Shown: positions 44,144-52,918 of the stretch, one piece after another
Numbering within the stretch: position 1 is the stretch's first letter
Layout of the letters: each line of letters starts with the position of its first letter
NCBI GenBank assembly: GCA_025517425.1
Contig: JAOPJY010000002.1
Coordinates: forward strand, 1 to 64,000
DNA length: 64,000 nt
Reading direction: 5' to 3'
DNA from: Halobacteria archaeon AArc-dxtr1
Lineage (GTDB): Archaea > Halobacteriota > Halobacteria > Halobacteriales > Natrialbaceae
Notes under the pieces: generated by a model
What the model saw: the letters and a program-made list of their open reading frames with translations, nothing else
What the model was told of the DNA's origin: nothing
Database searches by the model: none
Position numbers and translations under genes: made by a program

Positions 44144-44524
44144 TTACAAGAACATCGATCGAACCCGCTGGACGCCGTCGAAGTCCTTCAACCGGTAGAT
44201 GAGCTGTCTGACCTCTTCGGCATCGCCTTTCACGAACAGCGTCTCGAGACACCAGTCGCCGTTGTGGGCGTGGCTGGTCGAGATTATCGTCTCCTGGTGG
44301 TCGTGCTGGACGGCGTGGAGGCGCTCGATGACGCGCTCGTGTTCGTAGTCGAAGACGACGACGCCGGTGACGGTCCCCTCGACGTCTTCGAGGACCTCGT
44401 GACGCTCGACGTACTCGGCCATCGCCTCGCGGATCGCTCGCGAGCGCGAATCGAGGCCCTCCGCCTGCCAGGTGGCGTCGAACTCCGCGAGCGCGTCGTC
44501 GGGGACGGCTAAGCTCGTTCGCAT
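44144..44524 (-). CDS. nikR: NikR-type nickel-responsive regulator (1)
   Basis: 126 residues. N-terminal ribbon-helix-helix (RTSLAVPDDALAEFDATWQAEGLDSRSRAIREAMAEYVER) and C-terminal ACT-like nickel domain with the ligand set HDHQE, SHAHNGDWCLE (His, His-x-His, Cys). It would repress transport genes when nickel is high. The gene is divergent from the His-rich transporter gene with 101 bp between, and that gap contains an inverted repeat similar to the one before the second nikR. Confidence 0.88.
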   Translation of the reverse strand: MRTSLAVPDDALAEFDATWQAEGLDSRSRAIREAMAEYVERHEVLEDVEGTVTGVVVFDYEHERVIERLHAVQHDHQETIISTSHAHNGDWCLETLFVKGDAEEVRQLIYRLKDFDGVQRVRSMFL

Positions 44525-44560
44525 ACCTGAACCAGCGGCCGCGACCACATTATCGCTTTC

Positions 44561-44591
44561 ATTAGTACGAAATCCCAGGATCGGTAGTAAC
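44561..44591. promoter_or_regulatory. Candidate NikR operator between nikR(1) and transporter gene
   Basis: Imperfect inverted repeat ATTAGTAC-N15-GTAGTAAC. Both half-sites keep the TTAnTACGAA and GTnRTAACAA patterns of the site at 48612-48641 upstream of the other nikR. Confidence 0.4.
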
Positions 44592-44625
44592 AAGCTGTTT
44601 ACGCGACGTGTCCCGAGTGTGCGGT

Positions 44626-45414
44626 ATGGATATCGGGCTAGTGGCTGGCGTGGTCGCCCTCGGAATCGTCCACGGCGTGTTGCCCGATCACGGCTGGCCG
44701 ATCGCTGCGCTGTACGCGCTCGAGCGGCCGCGACAGTGGCTACAGGGGACGGTTGCGGCGCTGGTCCTCGGAATCGGGCATCTGATCAGCAGCGTCGCGC
44801 TCGTGCTCGCCTACTACTGGTTTAGCTCCTTTGCGGCCTTCGCCGAGGGGCCGTGGATGAAGCCCCTCGCTGGCGGCCTGCTGATCGCGCTCGGCGTCTA
44901 CGAGCTGGTGTGGGGAGGACACAGTCACGACCATGACGATCACGGTCACAGTACGGATGACCACGGACACGACCATGACGATCACGGGCACGGTACCGAT
45001 GACCACGGTCACGACCATGACGATCACGAGCATCACCACGACCACGACAGCCAGCACGATCATAACCACGACACCGATGGAGGTCCCGGACTCGACGGCG
45101 GCCACGGACACTTCACCAGCGCACACGCCGAGGGCGGGCTGTGGACCCTCGGTGTCACGGCGCTGGTGCTCGGGTTCGCTCACGAAGAACCGATCCAGAT
45201 CTTAGCAATCTGTGCGGGGACGCCGTTCTGCCTGGAACTGATGCTGATCTACTCGCTTGCCGTGATCGTCGCCATCCTCGTGCCGACGCTGCTGTTGATC
45301 GCCGGCTACCAAACCCATCGGGAGCGCATCGAGCGCTACACGCCGTACCTGCCGACACTTACCGGAATCGTCCTCATCGGCGTCGGCCTGGGATTCGTGC
45401 TGGGTCTCTTCTGA
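44626..45414 (+). CDS. His-rich nickel/cobalt transporter-like membrane protein
   Basis: 262 residues. About six transmembrane segments. The first contains GIVHGVLPDHGWPI, resembling the HxxxxD-type metal motif of NiCoT/UreH/RcnA proteins. A central loop (about 100-160) is a run of HDHDDHGH-type repeats that would bind nickel or cobalt. A later segment reads GFAHEEPIQILAICAG. Whether it imports or exports is not readable; the divergent nikR and the His-rich loop fit either. Start at 44626 (MDIGLVAG). Confidence 0.8.
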   Translation: MDIGLVAGVVALGIVHGVLPDHGWPIAALYALERPRQWLQGTVAALVLGIGHLISSVALVLAYYWFSSFAAFAEGPWMKPLAGGLLIALGVYELVWGGHSHDHDDHGHSTDDHGHDHDDHGHGTDDHGHDHDDHEHHHDHDSQHDHNHDTDGGPGLDGGHGHFTSAHAEGGLWTLGVTALVLGFAHEEPIQILAICAGTPFCLELMLIYSLAVIVAILVPTLLLIAGYQTHRERIERYTPYLPTLTGIVLIGVGLGFVLGLF

Positions 45415-45461
45415 GAGTTTGATCGTCGCAAATCGATCGCGGGAGCGATGATCCGCAACGA

Positions 45462-46142
45462 TTACTCGAACAGGTCGGGAGCGTCCGTCTCCAGATCCGC
45501 GCGTTCTGCGTAGGCGACGGTGTAGTAGTCTCGGTCTGTAAGTTCGTCGGGATCGTCGGTAAGCACCGTCTCCTCGTCGTCCATGAACAGTCGGCGACCG
45601 TAGTGGACGTCGTATCCCGCATCGACGAGTTTTCGGTGCGTTTCCGGGACGTCGGTAACTTTGAACAGCACCATCCTGTCGGGACCGACGGGTGCGGCGC
45701 CGTCGGCGGCCTCCCGAAGCGTCAGCTCGGATCCCGCGGCGATCTCGACGTCGAGGGCGGTCGCGAACGCGGTGACGGTCGAGACCCCTGGAACGACGGT
45801 GACCGATACATCGGGATGAAATCGCTCGAGCGTCCGTCTGAGGTGACCGAACGTCGAGTAGACGTTCGGATCGCCGAGGGTGACGAACGCGACGTCACTC
45901 TCGCGGGCCGCGGGTGCGACGACCTCGGCGGCGTCCTTCCAGGCGCGGCGCAGTTCGTCCTCGTCGCGGGTCATCGGGAACTCGAGGTCGGCGAGCTGGG
46001 AGGGCTCGACGTACTCGCTGGCGACGCGTCTAGAGAGTCTGCCGGGGGTGTAGACCGCTTCGGCGCGCTCTAAGATCTCACGCCCGCGGACGGTCACGAG
46101 TCCGGGGTCACCTGGTCCAAGTCCGATACCGTACAGCGTCAT
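45462..46142 (-). CDS. cbiL: Cobalt-factor II / precorrin-2 C20-methyltransferase
   Basis: 226 residues of the tetrapyrrole methylase family. GIGLGPGDPGLVTVRG at the N-terminus is the SAM and tetrapyrrole signature, followed by AFVTLGDPNVYSTFGHL and VVPGVSTVTAFATAL, which identify the CbiL/CobI branch. It methylates C20 of the corrin precursor in cobalamin synthesis. The ATG overlaps the stop of the upstream COG0523 gene as ATGA, so the two are translationally coupled. Other cbi genes are not in the window. Confidence 0.88.
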   Translation of the reverse strand: MTLYGIGLGPGDPGLVTVRGREILERAEAVYTPGRLSRRVASEYVEPSQLADLEFPMTRDEDELRRAWKDAAEVVAPAARESDVAFVTLGDPNVYSTFGHLRRTLERFHPDVSVTVVPGVSTVTAFATALDVEIAAGSELTLREAADGAAPVGPDRMVLFKVTDVPETHRKLVDAGYDVHYGRRLFMDDEETVLTDDPDELTDRDYYTVAYAERADLETDAPDLFE

Positions 46143-47365
46143 AGCTGGAGCGTCTCCCCCTCCCGAGCCGGGAACGGATTCTCCATCGTGGCCTGATCTT
46201 CGAGCTCCATCTCAGTGCATCGACAGTCGTCGAGCCGAGCATTGATATCATCGATATCCATCTCTCGGCCGATTACGACGAGTTCGGTCTTGCGATCGCC
46301 GTACTGCTCGTCCCAGTCGATCGCCTCGTCGTCCTGATATCGCTCCTGACGGTCAGTTGAAAGCGATGCGATCCACCGGCCAACGACCTCGATATGGGCC
46401 TCGGGGCCGGAAAGCGAGAGCGTCAGGGCGTGGTCCGGCCGCCCCGCGACGTGGAGAAACCCCTTTGCGCGCACGACGCTCGTCGGAAGCTCGGCAAATG
46501 TCTCGTGCAGCCGTTTAGGGTGCATCGGCCGACGAGCCTCGTAGAGGAAGCTCTCGACGCCGTACTCTTCTGGTGGGTGAGCGTGGCTGTGGTCATCGTC
46601 GTCTGTACTGTGGTGGTGTTCATCTGCCTCGTGATTTGGATGTCCGTCGTCGTGGTCGTGCTCCCGATGGTGTTCGAGCGCGCGCTTCCAGCTCGCCGAG
46701 GTGGAGACGGATTCAAGGTCGAAGCGAGCGTCGGGAGCGAGCAGCGCTTCGGGTTCGACATGGCCGAACTCGGCCGTGAGTAACTCGGCGTCGGGCTGGA
46801 CTGTGCGGAGAAGGTCGATCGCCTCTTGGCGCTCTGTCTGGTCGACGAGGTCGACCTTGTTGAGGACGATCGTATCGCAGAATTCGACACCGGCTGCGAT
46901 GAGATCCGAGAGCGGCCGGTCGCCGTCGTCGGCGCCGTGCCGCGAGACCACGCCGCCGGCGAAGGCGTCGTGGAACTGCCGGGCGTCGACGACGGTCGCG
47001 ACGCTGTGGAGGTCGTAAAACGCACCCGCGTGACCGTGGACGAACTGCCGGGCGACGGGCGCCGGTTCCGAAATACCGGAGGGTTCGACCAGCAGGTACT
47101 CGAACGACTCGGAGCGCGCGAGGTCGACGATCGCTCGCTCGAACTCGCCGTGAATGCCACAGCAGATACAACCGTTCGAGAGTTCGACGACCTCGCCGTC
47201 GTCCGTGACGCGTCGCTCGACGAGGTCGGCGTCGACGTTGACCTCGCCCATGTCATTGACGACGACAGCGATCTCGGCGTCGTGATCGGCCGTGAGTACG
47301 TGATTGAGCGTGGTCGTCTTGCCCGCGCCGAGGGCACCCGAGAGGACGGTGACTGGAACTGTCAT
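46139..47365 (-). CDS. COG0523 (CobW-like) GTPase with His-rich insert
   Basis: 408 residues. Walker A GALGAGKTTT, the metal site GCICCG (CxCC), LVEPSGISEPAPVA and the base-specificity NKVD are present. A His/Asp-rich insert (HHREHDHDDGHPNHEADEHH, continuing) lies about residues 230-265, before the CobW C-terminal domain. COG0523 proteins are metallochaperones or insertases for zinc, cobalt or nickel; coupling with cbiL by a 4-bp overlap favours cobalt or nickel handling here. Confidence 0.9.
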   Translation of the reverse strand: MTVPVTVLSGALGAGKTTTLNHVLTADHDAEIAVVVNDMGEVNVDADLVERRVTDDGEVVELSNGCICCGIHGEFERAIVDLARSESFEYLLVEPSGISEPAPVARQFVHGHAGAFYDLHSVATVVDARQFHDAFAGGVVSRHGADDGDRPLSDLIAAGVEFCDTIVLNKVDLVDQTERQEAIDLLRTVQPDAELLTAEFGHVEPEALLAPDARFDLESVSTSASWKRALEHHREHDHDDGHPNHEADEHHHSTDDDDHSHAHPPEEYGVESFLYEARRPMHPKRLHETFAELPTSVVRAKGFLHVAGRPDHALTLSLSGPEAHIEVVGRWIASLSTDRQERYQDDEAIDWDEQYGDRKTELVVIGREMDIDDINARLDDCRCTEMELEDQATMENPFPAREGETLQL

Positions 47366-47366
47366 C

Positions 47367-48575
47367 TCAGTCGTCTGCGAGCGCGAGTTCGCGCTGCTCG
47401 TCGCGGCCAAACGGGTCAGGAAGCGCCTCCCAATCGGCGTCCATCTCCTCCGCAGAGAGCACTGTCTCCTCGAGACGCGATTCGAGCGAGGACGGGTCGA
47501 ATTCACGGCCGATGAACACGAGTTCGGTTCCGCGATCACCCCACTGTTCGTCCCACTCGTCGTCGAGGTCAGGCAGCGCCTGCCGATATCGTTCCTGTTG
47601 TTCGGCGGGAAGGGTCGCGATCCAGCGGCCGTTTGGACCTGCGCGAACGGACTGGCCAGCCTTGTCGAGTCCCATCGCGATATCCTCTCGACCCGCCGAC
47701 CAGAAGAAGCCTTTCGCGCGGATGATCGCGTCGGGAAGTTCCCGGAGGAGGTCAGCGAAGCGTGCGGGGTGAACCGGCCGGTCGGCGCGGAAGATGAACG
47801 ACTCGACGCCGTGTTCCTCGGCGGCTGCGTCGTGGTGGTGACCCTCCTGAAGCTCGTGCTTCCAGCCGGCCGAATCCTGGGCGACCTCGAAGTCGAACCG
47901 GCCGGTCGAGAGGATCTCACCCGGGTCGACCTGACCGAACTCAGTGCGAACGATCTCGGCCCGCGGTTGGAGGACGCCGAGTACGGCCTCGATCTCGTCG
48001 AGTTCGGCGTCGGGAACCAGGTCACACTTGTTGAGCAAGAGGACGTCACAGAACTCGATCTGGTCCATCAACACCGTCTCAGGAACGCGATCGGTCCCCT
48101 CGGCCGAGTCGTCGCTGACCAGCGTGGCTCCGGAGTCAAAGCCCTGGTACATCGCGTGGGCATCGACGACCGAAACCATGGTGTCGAGGTGGTAGTCCTG
48201 GGTCGGATCGTAGTCGGCGTCTTCGAATCCGAGGGCGAACGTCTGGGCGACGGGGATCGGCTCCGAGATACCGGACGACTCGACCAGTAGGTAGTCGAAC
48301 TCGCGGTTCCGAGCGAGGGAACAAACCGCCTCCAGCATGTCGCCCCGAAGGCGACAGCAGATACAGCCGTTGGAGAGCTCGATGATTTCCTCGTCGCGCT
48401 GGGAGAGTTCCGACTGGCGCTCGACGTGTTCGGCGTCGACGTTGACCTCACCCATGTCGTTGACCAGCACGGCGACGTCGTAGCCGTGGTCGGCCGTGAG
48501 CACGTGATTGAGCGTGGTCGTCTTGCCCGCGCCGAGGGCGCCCGAGAGGACGGTAACTGGAATTGTGTCCGACAT
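47367..48575 (-). CDS. COG0523 (CobW-like) GTPase, paralogue 2
   Basis: 402 residues, similar to the next gene downstream. Walker A GALGAGKTTT, CxCC in GCICCR, SSGISEPIPVA and NKCDL are seen, then a shorter HHHD linker and the CobW C-terminal domain ending EFDPSSLESRLEETVL. It begins the operon COG0523-COG0523-cbiL; the stop is 1 bp from the next ATG. The promoter lies in the 100-bp gap shared with the second nikR gene, which contains a candidate NikR operator. Confidence 0.9.
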   Translation of the reverse strand: MSDTIPVTVLSGALGAGKTTTLNHVLTADHGYDVAVLVNDMGEVNVDAEHVERQSELSQRDEEIIELSNGCICCRLRGDMLEAVCSLARNREFDYLLVESSGISEPIPVAQTFALGFEDADYDPTQDYHLDTMVSVVDAHAMYQGFDSGATLVSDDSAEGTDRVPETVLMDQIEFCDVLLLNKCDLVPDAELDEIEAVLGVLQPRAEIVRTEFGQVDPGEILSTGRFDFEVAQDSAGWKHELQEGHHHDAAAEEHGVESFIFRADRPVHPARFADLLRELPDAIIRAKGFFWSAGREDIAMGLDKAGQSVRAGPNGRWIATLPAEQQERYRQALPDLDDEWDEQWGDRGTELVFIGREFDPSSLESRLEETVLSAEEMDADWEALPDPFGRDEQRELALADD

Positions 48576-48611
48576 CGGGCCAATTTACCACACCAAGATA
48601 CTAAGTTGTTA

Positions 48612-48641
48612 GTTATTACGAACTGAGAGTAGTGTCATAAC
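48612..48641. promoter_or_regulatory. Candidate NikR operator
   Basis: Inverted repeat GTTATTAC-N14-GTCATAAC, 7 of 8 arm pairs matching, in the gap between the divergent COG0523 and nikR(2) genes. Size and arm sequence resemble the E. coli NikR site GTATGA-N16-TCATAC. Confidence 0.55.
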
Positions 48642-48675
48642 AAAACATATCCGCATCGGCCGTGACGTCCGAACA

Positions 48676-49086
48676 ATGCCGGTAGTCAGCGTGTCCATGC
48701 CCGAATCGCTACTCGAGGAACTCGATACGTTCATCGACGAGTACGGATACAGTGGGCGAAGCGAGGCCATGAGAGAGGGAGCGCGCGGCCTACTCACGGA
48801 GTTCGACGAGCCAGAACTCGGGGGGGAGCCGATCGTCGCGACGATTACGACGGTGTTTGGCCACGAGACCGACGCCGAAACGCGGCTATCTGAACTGCGA
48901 CACAGCCATCAAGAGCTGGTCACGTCGAACGTCCACAGCCACGCGGGCGATGCGTGTCTCGAACTGTTCGTCGCTGAGGGGACGGTCGAAGAGGTCGGTG
49001 CGTTCGTCTCGAAGCTTCGGAGCGTGTCTGGAGTGAGCACCGTCGAGTACGCCATCCTTCCCCCGGATCAGCGCGCGCTGGCGTAA
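48676..49086 (+). CDS. NikR-type nickel-responsive regulator (2)
   Basis: 136 residues. Ribbon-helix-helix VVSVSMPESLLEELDTFIDEYGYSGRSEAMREGARGLL and ACT-like domain with ligands SHQE, HSHAGDACLELF (His, His-x-His, Cys). It is the second NikR of the window and only distantly like the first. Divergent from the COG0523-cbiL operon, which it could regulate. Its 3' end overlaps the convergent oxidoreductase gene by 19 bp. Confidence 0.88.
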   Translation: MPVVSVSMPESLLEELDTFIDEYGYSGRSEAMREGARGLLTEFDEPELGGEPIVATITTVFGHETDAETRLSELRHSHQELVTSNVHSHAGDACLELFVAEGTVEEVGAFVSKLRSVSGVSTVEYAILPPDQRALA

Positions 49087-50318
49087 CCGGGCCTCGGCGC
49101 CGTCGAAGCCGCGTGACGGGCGATCGCCGACGAGATTCGGTCCGCGGCTCGTCTCGCACCAGGGATATTTGGCGCGTACGGACCGACGGTTCCCAGCGCC
49201 AGTGCACCCGACACGTAGAGGGGAGCGGACTCGCCGTCGGTTCGCCGCCACGCAAGCGTCTCGTCGTCCAGAATGGGCATCTCCCGGTGACCACGGGCTA
49301 GCGAGAGCGCATCGGCGACACGGTCGACGAAGGGATGGTCGAAGACGGGCTCGAACCCGGTCGCGAGGACGACCCGGTCGGCATCGACAGGCGCACCGTC
49401 CGCGAGACGGAGGCGAACCGACTCGTTCTCGACGCGACACGCCTCCACCTCGCCCTGTGAGAGCGTGAGTGAACCGTCTCCCAGCCGGCGGTCGAAGGCA
49501 TCGTAGAGGTAGGTCGGAACCGACGCGTCGTACCTGGCTTCCTCGACGACGTCGAGCCGTCGCCGGGAGCCCGGCGGGTGGACGTGAAGCTCCCGTTCGA
49601 CGTGCGACCAGTTGATCCAGGGCGGATCGGCCTCTGGGATCTCCCACTCGAGCGGGTGGCGACTCACCATCGTCACCGACTGAGTCTCAGTCAGGTCGAG
49701 CGCGAGCTGGGCTGCGGTGCTTCCGCCACCGACAACTGCGGTCCGAGAGACGTCGGCAGCGGGATCGAACCCGTCCCAGACGTGAGTGACGCGGTCAACC
49801 CCTGCAGCCCAGTCGGGTCGGTGATACCGACCGCCATGGCCGATCGCCAGCACACAGCGGCGCGCGTCGATCGGACCGTGGTCGGTCTCGAGTCGGAGGC
49901 CAGATCCATCGGAGTGGTCGCGGATCGCGTCGACATGGGCCTGAATATGAAGCGATTCGAGATTGCGACGCTCGATGACGTAATCGGCGTACTCGAGGAA
50001 GAGATCGAGCGTCGGCCGCGGCGGGTAGTCGACCGTTGGAACGAGATCGTCTTCCCGGCCGACGGACTCCGCGTAAGACTCGAGGCCGAACGGTTCGGTG
50101 CCGAGATGGTGAACGAACGACGAGCGAAGCGCCGACATCCCGCAGGCGCGGGCTTTCTTCCGAAACGAAGCGAGGAGGCGTTGGTTCGGGTCCACGATCG
50201 CAAGTTGGTCCCATTCGATGGGTGTTTCGTCGAGCAGTCGCTGTGCGAGGTAGGTTCCGTGGATACCGCCGCCGACGACGACGCAGTCGATCGTTGATGA
50301 GTGCTGTGAGGTGGCCAT
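49068..50318 (-). CDS. FAD/NAD(P)-binding oxidoreductase
   Basis: 416 residues. Two Rossmann nucleotide sites are seen: VVGGGIHGTYLAQRL near residue 14 and TAVVGGGSTAAQLALDL near residue 192, with VLAIGHGGRYHRP and VLATGFEPVFDHP as the family ATG motifs. It resembles the flavin monooxygenase / lysine N6-hydroxylase superfamily and its bacillithiol-type relatives, but the substrate is unknown. The position between nikR(2) and the truncated COG0523 gene suggests a link to metal or siderophore metabolism (weak inference). Confidence 0.75.
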   Translation of the reverse strand: MATSQHSSTIDCVVVGGGIHGTYLAQRLLDETPIEWDQLAIVDPNQRLLASFRKKARACGMSALRSSFVHHLGTEPFGLESYAESVGREDDLVPTVDYPPRPTLDLFLEYADYVIERRNLESLHIQAHVDAIRDHSDGSGLRLETDHGPIDARRCVLAIGHGGRYHRPDWAAGVDRVTHVWDGFDPAADVSRTAVVGGGSTAAQLALDLTETQSVTMVSRHPLEWEIPEADPPWINWSHVERELHVHPPGSRRRLDVVEEARYDASVPTYLYDAFDRRLGDGSLTLSQGEVEACRVENESVRLRLADGAPVDADRVVLATGFEPVFDHPFVDRVADALSLARGHREMPILDDETLAWRRTDGESAPLYVSGALALGTVGPYAPNIPGARRAADRISSAIARHAASTAPRPGYASAR

Positions 50319-50419
50319 GCGAAATTGATCCGTTCATCTCGGGAGAGGTCGGCGTGTTTAATAAAAATAGTGGTTCAGATAATAAGACATAACATAACTG
50401 TGGGCGATAGTACCATCAT

Positions 50420-50593
50420 ATGGGTAGCAACTCGACACCGGTTACCGTCCTCTCCGGGACGCTGGGCGCGGGGAAGACGACGACGTTGAATCACCTCATT
50501 CGAGCGGGTACAGACCTCGACCTCGCCGTCCTCGTCAACGAGATGGGCGAGGTCAGCGTCGACGCCGAACGAGAAGTCGGACTCGCCGACTGA
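50420..50593 (+). pseudogene. Truncated third COG0523 (CobW-like) gene
   Basis: 57 codons: VTVLSGTLGAGKTTTLNHLIRAGTDLDLAVLVNEMGEVSVDAE, then EVGLAD and TGA. Walker A and the first switch are intact, but the CxCC metal site and everything after are missing, against about 400 residues in the two full paralogues nearby. An AT-rich promoter (TTTAATAAAAATA near 50358) remains. It may be a relic, or a short product is still made. Confidence 0.65.
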
Positions 50594-50602
50594 GTGCCAG
50601 CG

Positions 50603-50788
50603 ATGCGTTCACGCTCCGATCCAGACGGCGAGGATCTGCGCCCGCCCGACTGTCGGGCCCGCATCGAACGGAACGAGACGCAACCAGATGTCTGTACGAT
50701 CTTCGATACGTCCGTCCCGCGGCGGCTGACGACGAGCTGGATCTCGGCCGAGGAGGGTTCGTACGTGGCGCTTGACGACGTGCGGTGA
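50603..50788 (+). CDS. Small haloarchaeal protein (DUF7511-like)
   Basis: 61 residues ending CTIFDTSVPRRLTTSWISAEEGSYVALDDVR, which matches by memory a small haloarchaeal family with a TxWIxA-x-SYVxLxxVR ending. It follows the COG0523 fragment directly, and a GTG at 50594 immediately after that stop is an alternative start. Function unknown. Confidence 0.55.
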   Translation: MRSRSDPDGEDLRPPDCRARIERNETQPDVCTIFDTSVPRRLTTSWISAEEGSYVALDDVR

Positions 50789-50794
50789 GCGGTG

Positions 50795-52147
50795 TTACGT
50801 CTCCGTCGGCGCGCTCGCGCCGCTCTCGCGGATGATGTTGAGCGCGGTCATGAGGTCGGACCGGGAGATCAGCCCCACGAAGTCGCTCTCGCCGTCGTCT
50901 GTGTGGCGCGGCGAGGTGGTTTCGGCGCCGACGTGTTCTGACTCCGATTCCCCCACGCTGGGATCGGAATCGCCGAACCCGCCTGCGGAATCGCCAGTAC
51001 CGAATCCGGAGTCGCCAGTACCGAATCCGGAGTCGAACGGGCCGAATCCGCTCTCGGACGGGGATGTCGAGTCGGCGATCACAGTGTCGGCATCGACGAC
51101 CACCAGCAGGCGACCGATCCCCTCCGACTGCATTCGCTGGATCGCAGTCATCGCGTCAGAATGAGGACCGATCGTCTCCAGATCGGTGGTCATGACGTCG
51201 CCGACGGTGTAGGCGTCGCGTTCGACCGGGCGGACCTCCTGGGCATCAGAGAGCGTCACCAGACCGACCAGTCGGCCGTCGTCGAGGACGGGGTAGCCGG
51301 TGTGGCGCTCCGAAAACATCCGTCCGATGAGTTCGGCGACGCTCGTTTCCGGATCAACGGTGTGGAGATCACGGACAGGGGTCATGATGTCGCTGACGGT
51401 TACTCCCTCGAAGGCCGCCTTCATCGTCACCTGCTGGGCCTCGCTGGAGGCGGCGATGTAGACGAAGAAGGCGACGGCGATGAGGACGATGTTGAACGCG
51501 AGCAGGCCGAACAATCCCATGAGCACCGCGAAGAACTTCCCGATGCCCGCCGCCTGCTGGGTGGCCCGCGCGTATGGCCGATTTCGTGCGAGGAGAGCTC
51601 GCAGGATTCGACCGCCGTCCATCGGAAACGCGGGGAGCATGTTGAAGATGGCGAGTGCGACGTTCAACACCGCGAGATATCCGAGGACGAACCGGGCGCC
51701 GTCGATCGACTCCGGCGTGAGCAAAAACAGTACGTAGGAGCCAACGCCGACGAGCACGCTGACGATCGGGCCGGCGAGGGCGATGTTGAACTCCTGACGC
51801 CAGTCGTCGGGCATCTCCGAGAGCGCAGCGATGCCACCAAGCAGCCAGAGCGTGATCGAGTCGATCGGGAAGCCGTACCGCTGTGCCGTCACGGAGTGGC
51901 CGAGTTCGTGGAGCAAGACGCCTGCGAAGAGGCCGATGGCCGCGGCGAAGCCGAGCAGCCAGGGCGTGGTCCCGCCGGTGACCGCCTCCGGGTCGATGCC
52001 GGCACCCATCGTTTCGTTCAAGATCGTAACGAGCGCGCCGATCTCGACGCCGATGAGATAGGCGAACAGGGGAAGGATCAACAAGAAGGTGAGATCGAGC
52101 TTGATGGGGATTCCGAACACCGAGCCGATCCGAAAGCTCTTCCACAT
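50795..52147 (-). CDS. Site-2 protease family (M50) with CBS pair
   Basis: 450 residues. An intramembrane metalloprotease: HELGH at about residue 80 supplies zinc ligands, and NMLPAFPMDGGRI near 166 gives the third ligand. Six transmembrane segments precede two CBS domains (about 250-300 and 310-440). The second CBS is interrupted at about 354-420 by a low-complexity Gly/Phe/Ser/Asp insert (SGFGTGDSGFGTGDSAGGFG) encoded by near-perfect 21-bp repeats. CBS-linked S2P proteins are thought to respond to adenylate energy state. Substrate unknown. Confidence 0.9.
   Translation of the reverse strand: MWKSFRIGSVFGIPIKLDLTFLLILPLFAYLIGVEIGALVTILNETMGAGIDPEAVTGGTTPWLLGFAAAIGLFAGVLLHELGHSVTAQRYGFPIDSITLWLLGGIAALSEMPDDWRQEFNIALAGPIVSVLVGVGSYVLFLLTPESIDGARFVLGYLAVLNVALAIFNMLPAFPMDGGRILRALLARNRPYARATQQAAGIGKFFAVLMGLFGLLAFNIVLIAVAFFVYIAASSEAQQVTMKAAFEGVTVSDIMTPVRDLHTVDPETSVAELIGRMFSERHTGYPVLDDGRLVGLVTLSDAQEVRPVERDAYTVGDVMTTDLETIGPHSDAMTAIQRMQSEGIGRLLVVVDADTVIADSTSPSESGFGPFDSGFGTGDSGFGTGDSAGGFGDSDPSVGESESEHVGAETTSPRHTDDGESDFVGLISRSDLMTALNIIRESGASAPTET
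50990..51056. repeat. 21-bp tandem repeats inside S2P gene
   Basis: The units of CCGAATCCGGAGTCG with variable ends occur three or four times and encode repeated SGFGTGD-like peptide. They cause an insert in the second CBS domain and could vary in copy number. Confidence 0.6.
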
Positions 52148-52329
52148 GTGTCACGATACCGGTGGAAGCGCCTTAAACACGCCGACGGCATACCGAACGA
52201 CCGGCCGCTGTAACCGAGCGCCGAGCCTCGCTGACGAGACGACTCGCGTCGAGGGGTCGGCGGAGGCAGTCGAATTCGGTTCGAAGCCTTTATCCGCGCG
52301 GTAGCACTCCGTTTTCGTAAGTAACCACC

Positions 52330-52860
52330 ATGTCAGACAAGCCAGCCTCCATGTACCGGGAGATCAGTAAGCCGGCGTACACGCGCCGCGAGTACATCAC
52401 TGGGATCCCCGGCTCGAAGATCGCACAGCACAAGATGGGCGACGTCGGCACCGACCCCGACGAGTACCCCGTCCAGATCAGCCTCGTCACCGAGGAGGAA
52501 GTCCAGATTCGCCACGGCAGCCTCGAGGCATCCCGCCTCTCGGCAAACCGCCACATGCTCAAAAACGCTGGCGAGGGCAACTACAAGATGATCCTCCGGA
52601 AGTTCCCCCACCACGTCATCCGGGAGAACAAGCAGGCGACGGGTGCGGGTGCAGACCGTGTTTCCGACGGAATGCGCCAGTCCTTCGGGAAGATCGTCGG
52701 CACGGCCGCGCGAATCCAGGCCGGCGAGCGCATCTTCACGATCTGGTGTGACGTCGACGACGCCGAGTTCGCAAAGGACGCGCTGCGACGCTCGTACAAC
52801 AAGATCTCGCCGCCGTGTCGCATCGTCGTCGAGCGCGGCGAAGAGTTGCTGGTCGCGTAA
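52330..52860 (+). CDS. rpl10e: 50S ribosomal protein L16/L10e
   Basis: 176 residues: [36 protein letters not shown], then [34 protein letters not shown] and [28 protein letters not shown]. Archaeal L10e, located near the tRNA sites of the large subunit. Length is standard. TTTATC at 52289-52294 gives a promoter with a short leader. It stands alone. Confidence 0.97.
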   Translation: MSDKPASMYREISKPAYTRREYITGIPGSKIAQHKMGDVGTDPDEYPVQISLVTEEEVQIRHGSLEASRLSANRHMLKNAGEGNYKMILRKFPHHVIRENKQATGAGADRVSDGMRQSFGKIVGTAARIQAGERIFTIWCDVDDAEFAKDALRRSYNKISPPCRIVVERGEELLVA

Positions 52861-52918
52861 TCGACCGACCCGCTTTTCACGCGTATCCCTCGCTCGATAG
52901 CCACCGGCAACGCAGTGC

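Noticed and set aside
50319-50419. NikR operator before the truncated COG0523 gene
   Set aside because: Contains ACATAAC-like half-sites but no inverted partner at the right spacing.
51161-52213. 350-codon frame antisense to the site-2 protease
   Set aside because: Shadow frame rich in Glu/Arg/His, caused by codon bias of the protease gene.
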